From Fimenecus sp963624605 (GTDB lineage: Bacteria > Bacillota > Clostridia > Oscillospirales > Acutalibacteraceae), in the NCBI GenBank assembly GCA_963624605.1, contig CAVFQD010000007.1, forward strand, positions 1 to 54,372: a stretch of DNA of 54,372 bases, read 5' to 3'. The stretch's first letter is position 1; each line of letters begins with the position of its first letter. Position numbers and translations under genes: made by a program. Of the stretch, positions 48,219-54,372 are shown piece by piece. Below the pieces are notes generated by a model that saw nothing but the letters and a program-made list of their open reading frames with translations, had not been told where the DNA came from and did not search any database.

Positions 48219-49529
48219 ATGTTATTTGAAAAAATCGGTATAATCGATGAAAATTTTGATTATCAAAGCGATATGTATGTCGCAACAAACGGCGATAAAA
48301 TCGCTTATGTTGGCAAGACGAGACCCGACGGTAATTTCGATGAGGTGTACGACGGCAAAAACAAGGTGCTTATGCCCGGCTTTGTCAATGCGCACACCCA
48401 TTCTCCGATGACGCTTTTGAGGGGATATGCGGAAAATCTTCCGCTTGACCGCTGGCTCAACGAAAAGGTATTTCCGTTTGAGGACAGGCTCAATGCCGAC
48501 AGGGCTTATTACGGCACAATGCTTTCCGCCGCAGAGATGCTCGCGTGCGGCACGACCTCGTTTTCAGATATGTACTTTTTCCAGGACGGAGTTATAAAAG
48601 CAACCCGTGAGAGCGGAATGAAGATAAATTTCAGCAGGGCGATTACTTCGTTTTCTGACGAGAAAAGCTTTCTTGACAATCCCCGCGTAAGGGAGGCTCT
48701 CGACGGCGTAAAGCAGTACCACAACATCGAGAACGGCAGAATTAAAATCGATATGTCGCTTCATGCGGAGTACACGAATATGCTCTCTGCGATTGAGCAG
48801 TTCGGCGAGTTTACAAAAAATAACGACTTCGGTCAGGTAAATCATATCCATGTTTCCGAGACAAAATCTGAGCACGAAAGCTGTATAAAGAAGTACGGTA
48901 AAACGCCGACAAGGCTTTTCTGCGATGCGGGCGTGCTTGACAGACCGACAATATTTGCTCATTGCGTTCATGTTTCGGACGAGGATATGGATATTATCAA
49001 AGAAAAGGGCGTGAGCGTTGCGCATTGCCCCGCAAGCAATTTGAAGCTCGGAAGCGGCGTGTGCGACATAAACACAATGCTTGAAAAGGGTATAAATGTT
49101 GCGATAGGCACCGATTCCGCCTCGAGCAACAACGGTCTTGATATGTTCCGTGAGATGTACTTAGCTTCGCTTCTTCCGAAGGGCACTACGGGCAGAGCCG
49201 ACATTGTTTCGCCGAAAACAGTGCTAAAAATGGCAACCTATAACGGCGCAGTCGCTCAGCAGAGGCTCGATACGGGTCTTATAAAAGAAGGCTTCAAGGC
49301 GGATATTGCCGTTATTGATACGGATAAGCCGAATATGTACCCGTCGTTTGATGTCGTAAACAACATCGTCTATTCTGCCGAAAAATCGAATGTTGTCCTG
49401 ACTATGGTAGACGGCAGGGTTCTTTACAAAAACGGCGAATTTATGACCGTCGATATCGAAAGGATCGGCTATGAGGTCAACAGGATAGTCGGCGAGGTTG
49501 TTTCGGAGGTTCAAAATGGACAGAATTGA
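48219..49529 (+). CDS. mtaD: Amidohydrolase, MTA/SAH/adenosine deaminase type
   Basis: 436 residues of the metal-dependent MtaD/DadD-like family, which deaminates 5'-methylthioadenosine, S-adenosylhomocysteine and 5'-deoxyadenosine. Metal and substrate motifs are GFVNAHTHSPMTLLRG, LHAEYTN, HIHVSETKSEHESC, IFAHCVHVSDEDM and VAIGTDSASSNNGLDMF. ATG 48219 is chosen with GAGG 7 bases upstream over GTG 48213. It overlaps the purine nucleoside phosphorylase by 14 bp, which supports a role in nucleoside salvage. Exact substrate is not proven. Confidence 0.88.
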   Translation: MLFEKIGIIDENFDYQSDMYVATNGDKIAYVGKTRPDGNFDEVYDGKNKVLMPGFVNAHTHSPMTLLRGYAENLPLDRWLNEKVFPFEDRLNADRAYYGTMLSAAEMLACGTTSFSDMYFFQDGVIKATRESGMKINFSRAITSFSDEKSFLDNPRVREALDGVKQYHNIENGRIKIDMSLHAEYTNMLSAIEQFGEFTKNNDFGQVNHIHVSETKSEHESCIKKYGKTPTRLFCDAGVLDRPTIFAHCVHVSDEDMDIIKEKGVSVAHCPASNLKLGSGVCDINTMLEKGINVAIGTDSASSNNGLDMFREMYLASLLPKGTTGRADIVSPKTVLKMATYNGAVAQQRLDTGLIKEGFKADIAVIDTDKPNMYPSFDVVNNIVYSAEKSNVVLTMVDGRVLYKNGEFMTVDIERIGYEVNRIVGEVVSEVQNGQN

Positions 49530-50334
49530 AAAAATGCTTGATTTTGTAAAGTCAAAAATCGGCGTTACCCCCGAAACGGGTATAATTTTAGGCTCGGGAC
49601 TCGGCTCGCTCGGCGAGAAAATCGAAAACCCCGTGTATATTGATTACAAGGACATTGAAGGCTTTCCGGTTTCGACCGCTCCGGGTCACAAGGGCAGGTT
49701 TATTGTCGGAACGCTCTCCGGTAAGGCTGTCATTTGCATGCAGGGCAGGTTCCATTTCTACGAGGGCTACGCCATGCAGGATATTGTGTTGCCCGTAAGG
49801 CTTATGCATCTGCTCGGAGTTCACAATCTGATAATTACCAACGCCGCAGGCGGCATAAACAAGGATTTTTCCGTCGGCGACCTTATGCTTATCAACGACC
49901 ATATCAACTTTATGGGCACAAATGTGCTCATAGGCAGGAATGACGAACGCTTCGGCGTGAGATTTCCCGATATGAGCTACGCTTATAACCCCGAATTGCG
50001 CGCGCTTGCGAAGAAGTGCGCAAAGGAGACGGGAGTTGAAATTAAGGACGGCGTTTATATCGGCTGCACGGGTCCGTCATATGAAACTCCGGCAGAGATA
50101 AGGGCTTTCCGTGTGCTCGGAGCGGACGCAGTGGGAATGTCCACAGTACCTGAGGTCATAGCGGCAAATCACTGTAAAATGCGTGTGCTTGCCTTTTCGC
50201 TCATTTCCAATATGGCTGCCGGAATACTTGACCAACCGCTGACAGAGGAGGAAGTCCTCGAAGCCGGCAGGAAAAAGGGCGAGGAAATGCAAAGACTAAT
50301 AACGAAAATAATCGGAGAGCTGCCCGATGCTTGA
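49516..50334 (+). CDS. Purine nucleoside phosphorylase (6-oxopurine type)
   Basis: 272 residues of the trimeric PNP/MTAP family. Phosphorolysis of inosine-like nucleosides to base and ribose-1-phosphate. GIILGSGLGSLGEKIE, TAPGHKGRFIVG, NAAGGINKDFSVGDLM and GPSYETPAEIRAFRVLGADA are present. GMSTVPEV and FSLISNMAAG carry the Asn that selects 6-oxopurines; MTA phosphorylases have Asp there. So it should act on hypoxanthine or guanine nucleosides, including deaminated MTA from the upstream enzyme. ATG 49516 follows GGAGG. Overlaps both neighbours (14 bp, 8 bp). Confidence 0.9.
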   Translation: MDRIEKMLDFVKSKIGVTPETGIILGSGLGSLGEKIENPVYIDYKDIEGFPVSTAPGHKGRFIVGTLSGKAVICMQGRFHFYEGYAMQDIVLPVRLMHLLGVHNLIITNAAGGINKDFSVGDLMLINDHINFMGTNVLIGRNDERFGVRFPDMSYAYNPELRALAKKCAKETGVEIKDGVYIGCTGPSYETPAEIRAFRVLGADAVGMSTVPEVIAANHCKMRVLAFSLISNMAAGILDQPLTEEEVLEAGRKKGEEMQRLITKIIGELPDA

Positions 50335-51367
50335 TTTACACGGAGAAACGGTTGCCTACGACACCGAAAACAACAAGCTTGTAATAATCGACCAGACAAG
50401 GCTTCCCAACGAGGTTGTCACGCTCGCACTCGATAAAAAAGAAGATATATTTTCCGCAATAAAGGAATTAAAGCTCAGGGGAGCGCCGTGCATAGGCGTT
50501 TCTGCGGCAATTGCACTGTCCGTTCTTGCAAACAAAAGCAAGCAGACGGATTACGACGGCTTTGTTGCCGAGTTTTCGCAAAATTGTGAGTATATTTTGT
50601 CCTCAAGACCGACTGCAGTTAACCTTTTCTGGGCGGCAGACGAGATGAAAAAAGTGCTTTTCTCCTGTAAAGGCAAAAACCTTGACAACATCAAAAAAGT
50701 CTTACAGGACAAGGCTTTGCAGATACATAACGATGATGTTGAGCGTTGCAGACGGATAGGCGAGTACGGCGCGCGGCTTTTGGCTGACAAAAACGCTGTT
50801 CTCACTCATTGCAATGCGGGCAGGCTTGCCTGCGTAAAGTACGGTACGGCGTTGGCGCCCGTATATATTGCCGCAGAAAACGGTCATAAGCTAAAGGTGT
50901 ATGCCGATGAGACCCGTCCGCTTTTGCAGGGGGCAAGGCTTACCTGCTTTGAGCTTGCAAGTGCAAGGATTGACACTACCGTCATCTGCGACAATACGGC
51001 ATCCTATGTTATGAAAAACGGGCTTGTTGACGCAGTGCTTGTCGGTGCGGACAGGATAGCCGCAAACGGCGACACGGCAAATAAGATAGGCACTTCGGGC
51101 GTTGCGATACTTGCAAAGCACTACGGTATTCCGTTTTATGTGTGCGCTCCGGTATCGACCTTCGACAAAAGCACACCGACGGGAAAAGATATTAAAATCG
51201 AAATGCGCTCTCCCGACGAGGTTACCGAAATGTACTACAAAAAGCGTATGGCGCCCGACGGCGTTACGGCGTTAAATCCGGCGTTTGATGTTACGGATTA
51301 CAGCTTAATCACTGCGTATATTACAGACAAGGGCGTGTTCTCTGCCTGTGAAATAAAAAATATATAA
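50327..51367 (+). CDS. mtnA: Methylthioribose-1-phosphate isomerase (MtnA)
   Basis: 346 residues of the MtnA/eIF2B-like family. Converts methylthioribose-1-phosphate (or 5-deoxyribose-1-phosphate) to the ribulose form. KLRGAPCIGVSAAIALSVLA, RPTAVNLFWAADEM, HCNAGRLACVKYGTALAPVY with catalytic Cys, DETRPLLQGARLTCFEL and VGADRIAANGDTANKIGT with catalytic Asp are visible. The Cys block differs from Bacillus (CNTGALATAG...GTALG). GGAG lies upstream inside the PNP gene. Overlaps PNP by 8 bp. Confidence 0.92.
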   Translation: MLDLHGETVAYDTENNKLVIIDQTRLPNEVVTLALDKKEDIFSAIKELKLRGAPCIGVSAAIALSVLANKSKQTDYDGFVAEFSQNCEYILSSRPTAVNLFWAADEMKKVLFSCKGKNLDNIKKVLQDKALQIHNDDVERCRRIGEYGARLLADKNAVLTHCNAGRLACVKYGTALAPVYIAAENGHKLKVYADETRPLLQGARLTCFELASARIDTTVICDNTASYVMKNGLVDAVLVGADRIAANGDTANKIGTSGVAILAKHYGIPFYVCAPVSTFDKSTPTGKDIKIEMRSPDEVTEMYYKKRMAPDGVTALNPAFDVTDYSLITAYITDKGVFSACEIKNI

Positions 51368-51378
51368 AGGGGATCTTT

Positions 51379-52887
51379 ATGGCAAAGGTAAAGGAATTTT
51401 TAGACTCAAAAATCGTCAAAAAAGATGTAGGCGAGGAAACCTACCTGACTTGGCGTGAAACAATTTCCTATGCTCTCGGCAGAGGCGCACAGGGTATGTT
51501 CACCTCGATGACGGGCTCGAAATATCTCAACTACTTTTTGACGAACGTACTGTTTTCAAGGTTTGCGGACCCTATGGGGCTTGCCTCGAAGATAAGACTG
51601 TACTGCGGTATATTCGACGCTATCAACGACCCTATGATGGGCATTATTGTTGACAAGACCCGTACCAAGGAAGGTCAGATGAGACCTTATATCCGCCGTG
51701 CTCCGTGGTTTATTGCCGCGGTAATGATTTTGTTCTTCGTGGGTATTCCCGCACAGATGCCCGACTGGATGTGCATTGCTTGGACAACCATTCTTTTTGT
51801 CGGACTTGATGTTACATACACCGCTTTCGATATCCCTATGGGTGCTTTGGCGTTTGCGATTACGCCGAACGGAATTGAGCGAACGAAGCTGTACGGCGTT
51901 TCGTCAATCGTCCGCTCAGTCTCGGGCGTTTTACCCGGACTTTTCGTTGCGTGCGCAGGCTGGCTTCCCTACTTCAACACCCACACCGCAAAGGCTTACC
52001 TTACGGGCGGCTGTGTTTCGGCAGTAGGCATACTCGTGTTTACACGCTTTACATTCAAAAATACACAGGAGAGAACGGTTCATCATGAGGAGTCTCCGTC
52101 AATCGGTGAGTGTTTCTCGCTTCTTTTCCAGAACCGACCGCTTCTTATGCTCTTCCTTGCAAACATTTTCTTCCTTATCGTCAAGGTTACAAATCAGATT
52201 TCTTTCTACTTCGTTGCAGACCTTATGTTCACAACGAAATACAATGTGTTTATCGATGTAATCACATTCCCCGGCTTCCTTATCGCAGGTATCGGCGTTC
52301 CGAAGCTTGTTGAAAAGCTCGGCACAAAATCAGATCCGAGAAAATTCTTCAGAGTGTGCTGTCTTGTAGCTATCGGACTTCATATCCTGTTCTATGTTAC
52401 CTGCCGCAGCGGCTATCTCGGCAAGGAGGCGGGTGAAATAGTTTCGCTTCCGATAGGTATTCTCACGGTTCTCTTCACAGGTCTCACCGCTATTCCGCTT
52501 GAGTGTAAAAACCTTATGCAGAAAGAGATGGAGGCAGAGACTGTTGACTATGTTGAGTGGAAAACAGGCACAAGAGTCGAGGGTGTTATGCTTTCGCTTA
52601 TGTCATTTACGGGCAAGATTGAAAACTCGGTTTCGTCTGCTATCGGACTTGCAATCCTCTCATACACGGGCTACATTTCCCACACCGAGGGCTCGCTTAT
52701 ACAGAATGCGGCTACAAACAAGGCTCTGTTCTTTATGACAACGCTTCTTCCCGCAATCGGCTATGCACTTATGCTCATCCCGATGGCGTTCTATAATATT
52801 TCGGGCAAGAGCCATCATATGATGATAGAAGAGCTCAAGGCACGCCATGAAAAAGAGGCTGTAAAAAAAGCAAATGCAGAACAGTAA
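51379..52887 (+). CDS. GPH-family (MFS) transporter
   Basis: 502 residues with 11-12 membrane helices and the GPH pattern YCGIFDAINDPMMGIIVDKT then RTKEGQMRPYIRRAPWFIAA. It differs in sequence from the transporter at 19.7 kb. It lies 12 bp after mtnA and overlaps the phosphoesterase by 14 bp, so it probably brings in a nucleoside, pentose or related compound for the same operon. AAGGGGAT precedes ATG 51379. Substrate is inference. Confidence 0.88.
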   Translation: MAKVKEFLDSKIVKKDVGEETYLTWRETISYALGRGAQGMFTSMTGSKYLNYFLTNVLFSRFADPMGLASKIRLYCGIFDAINDPMMGIIVDKTRTKEGQMRPYIRRAPWFIAAVMILFFVGIPAQMPDWMCIAWTTILFVGLDVTYTAFDIPMGALAFAITPNGIERTKLYGVSSIVRSVSGVLPGLFVACAGWLPYFNTHTAKAYLTGGCVSAVGILVFTRFTFKNTQERTVHHEESPSIGECFSLLFQNRPLLMLFLANIFFLIVKVTNQISFYFVADLMFTTKYNVFIDVITFPGFLIAGIGVPKLVEKLGTKSDPRKFFRVCCLVAIGLHILFYVTCRSGYLGKEAGEIVSLPIGILTVLFTGLTAIPLECKNLMQKEMEAETVDYVEWKTGTRVEGVMLSLMSFTGKIENSVSSAIGLAILSYTGYISHTEGSLIQNAATNKALFFMTTLLPAIGYALMLIPMAFYNISGKSHHMMIEELKARHEKEAVKKANAEQ

Positions 52888-54295
52888 AAAGACAACGCTC
52901 ACCTTTATTGCTGACACGCACCACTATTCCGAAACCCTCGGAACAAGCGGAGAGGCATATGAAAGGCGGAGCGGAACCGACCAAAAATGCTTGAGGGAAA
53001 CGGGTGCGATAATCGACGCCGCACTTGAAGAGATTAAGGGGCTAAATCCCGACGCACTTATGATAATCGGCGATATATCCGACGACGGCGAAAAAGCAAG
53101 CCACCTTGAGATGATTGAAAAGCTCAATAAATTTTCTCAAAAAATTCCCGTCTGTGTTACCCTTGCAACCCACGATTGGTGCTGCGACGGTAACGCAAGG
53201 CGTTATGTCGGCGACAGGGTTTATCATGATGTCGAGACCGTAACAAGCGAGGAATTGCACGAAATGTATTACAATTTCGGGCCGAACAGGGCGAAGGAGG
53301 AATACATAACCCACCTCGGAACCTCGTCGTACATTGTCGAATTTCCGAACGATGTCGTGCTCTTTTCGCTTATCGACGACCAGGACGGCGAGGGTAATTC
53401 CGGCTTTATGCCCGAACACCTCGAATGGATAACGGACAGGATTAAAAAAGAGGCGGACAGCGGCAAATTGGTTATCGGTATGGAGCACCATCTGCTCTAT
53501 CCGCACATTTCGCCGCTCATAACCGACCACGGAACCTGCTGTAAAAAGCACGAAATGTATATTGAAAAATTCGCCGAAGCGGGTATGCGCTTCCTCTTTG
53601 TCGGACACAGCCACATTCAGCGGATTGACAAATACACCTCAAAGAGCGGCAAGGAGCTTTACGAGATAAATGTGGGCTCGCTTGTCGGCTATCCTGCGCC
53701 GATAGTGACATTAACCGCCGATAAGGACACGGTTGAGATTGAAACCCGAAAGCTTTCGGGCTTTACCTATAACGGCGAAAAATATACCTCACGGTACTTT
53801 GAAATTCACGCTCAAAACCTTGTCGGCAGAATACTGTCATCGGCAAAGAATTCCGATAAGGAATATTATGTAAAGGATATGAAGGAGTACGGCATAGGCA
53901 GGGAAACGGCATTAAAGCTGCGCCCCGTGCTCAAAGCTCTCTCGTGCGTTACGGATAAAATGTCCGTGAAGGCTCTCGGCAAAATAATCAATGCCTTAAC
54001 GCTCGGCACGACCTTTTCAAATTCCGACCTTGACGAGCTCGCCGACAAGAAAATAATCGACATAGTAAACGAAATGCTTTTATCCGTGCTTGACGGCGCT
54101 TCCGATAAGCACCCCGAGGGTACGGCGTATTACAATGTGGTATCCTCATTTGTCGGACTTCCCGACAGGGCGGTAAAAAAGCTTAAAATCAAAAATGAAA
54201 AAATAAACGGTCTCACTTCTTCGCTTGACGGGACAATGAGGGAAATCCTCACGGGCGGAGAGCTTGACAACGAAACTCTTACCGTAAAGAGGTAA
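52874..54295 (+). CDS. Calcineurin-like metallophosphoesterase
   Basis: 473 residues, no signal peptide. Dimetal motifs are FIADTHHYSE (Asp14, His16), IIGDISDDGE (Asp67), TLATHDW in place of the usual GNH(D/E), EHH near 205 and GHSHIQR near 243. In the third motif Thr stands for the metal-binding Asn. A C-terminal extension of about 190 residues is helical and unrecognised. The start overlaps the transporter by 14 bp. It may hydrolyse a phosphodiester or phosphomonoester in nucleoside use, but no substrate is shown. Confidence 0.85.
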   Translation: MQNSKKTTLTFIADTHHYSETLGTSGEAYERRSGTDQKCLRETGAIIDAALEEIKGLNPDALMIIGDISDDGEKASHLEMIEKLNKFSQKIPVCVTLATHDWCCDGNARRYVGDRVYHDVETVTSEELHEMYYNFGPNRAKEEYITHLGTSSYIVEFPNDVVLFSLIDDQDGEGNSGFMPEHLEWITDRIKKEADSGKLVIGMEHHLLYPHISPLITDHGTCCKKHEMYIEKFAEAGMRFLFVGHSHIQRIDKYTSKSGKELYEINVGSLVGYPAPIVTLTADKDTVEIETRKLSGFTYNGEKYTSRYFEIHAQNLVGRILSSAKNSDKEYYVKDMKEYGIGRETALKLRPVLKALSCVTDKMSVKALGKIINALTLGTTFSNSDLDELADKKIIDIVNEMLLSVLDGASDKHPEGTAYYNVVSSFVGLPDRAVKKLKIKNEKINGLTSSLDGTMREILTGGELDNETLTVKR

Positions 54296-54309
54296 TCGGA
54301 GGTAACAGC

Positions 54310-54372
54310 TTGATATATAACAATGTGTTGGAGGCTATAGGGCATACGCCGATGATAAGGCTCAACAGGATG
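54310..54372 (+). CDS. Cysteine synthase / beta-synthase-like, N-terminal fragment (cut by window end)
   Basis: TTG 54310 with GGAGG 8 bases upstream starts MIYNNVLEAIGHTPMIRLNR, the N-terminus of OAS sulfhydrylase or cystathionine beta-synthase (family IGNTP(L/M)(V/I)RL). 21 codons are present and the frame is open at the edge. These PLP enzymes make cysteine or cystathionine, linking to sulfur flow with the mtn genes upstream. It lies 15 bp after the phosphoesterase stop. Confidence 0.85.
   Translation, partial: MIYNNVLEAIGHTPMIRLNRM

Noticed and set aside
1..54372. CRISPR array, prophage, integrase or insertion sequence
   Set aside because: No regularly spaced direct repeats, no cas, phage or transposase-like proteins were found on either strand. 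The repeats present are palindromic and scattered.

Overview
The window reads as chromosome of a low-to-mid GC Gram-positive anaerobe of the class Clostridia, most like the gut Ruminococcaceae/Oscillospiraceae (Ruminococcus or Eubacterium siraeum type). The basis is the canonical Firmicutes order rimP-nusA-ylxR-ylxQ-infB-rbfA-nrnA-truB-ribF, NrdR, a YnzC-type DUF896 protein, a Bacillus/Clostridia-type LexA box, a sortase-type surface protein, ChW repeats, GPH transporters and strong GGAGG ribosome binding sites. The species is inferred, not proven.

Layout. 0-2.5 kb: housekeeping genes (tRNA-Lys, secG, nrdR, a lone MazF-type toxin) plus a candidate 71-nt RNA. 2.6-5.2 kb: a glycosyltransferase/polysaccharide pyruvyl transferase pair. 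5.2-9.1 kb: nagB facing acpS-nnr-lipoprotein across a large palindrome, then a GtrA-like protein. 9.1-9.45 kb: a near-consensus promoter with a LexA box driving a 7-codon leader and an unrecognised 52-residue protein. 9.5-11 kb: a sodium symporter. 11.1-11.75 kb: a nest of palindromic repeats. 11.8-22.2 kb: a carbohydrate locus. GH3 and GH51 glycosidases, a small Cys-rich protein and an aldo/keto reductase run one way; a TetR regulator, FGGY kinase, GPH transporter and LRR lipoprotein run the other. It probably serves arabinoxylan-type side-chain use. 22.2-26.3 kb: rluA-family and cca genes, DUF896 and two small envelope proteins. 26.3-27.8 kb: an AT-rich decayed ChW/C39-peptidase gene.

28.1-32.9 kb: a type IIA topoisomerase pair (parE-like, parC-like) split by 500 bp of repeats. 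33.0-34.2 kb: iron alcohol dehydrogenase. 34.3-41.9 kb (minus strand): the rimP-nusA-infB-ribF translation/RNA operon with its promoter and a leader hairpin, preceded by an unlisted 59-residue gene. 42.3-43.3 kb: a sortase-anchored surface protein from a consensus promoter. 43.3-43.7 kb: a third repeat island. 43.7-48.2 kb: an ABC/FtsX exporter pair and a cyclophilin. 48.2-54.4 kb: a tightly overlapping run for methylthioadenosine/purine nucleoside handling (amidohydrolase, 6-oxopurine PNP, MtnA), a GPH transporter, a calcineurin-like phosphoesterase, and the first 21 codons of a cysteine-synthase-type enzyme cut by the window edge.

The observations I rate highest are the SOS-box microprotein unit, the methylthioadenosine branch without its usual downstream genes, the repeat island inside parE-parC, the symmetrical nagB/acpS promoter region, and the candidate small RNA at 742-812. 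No CRISPR array, prophage or insertion sequence was seen.
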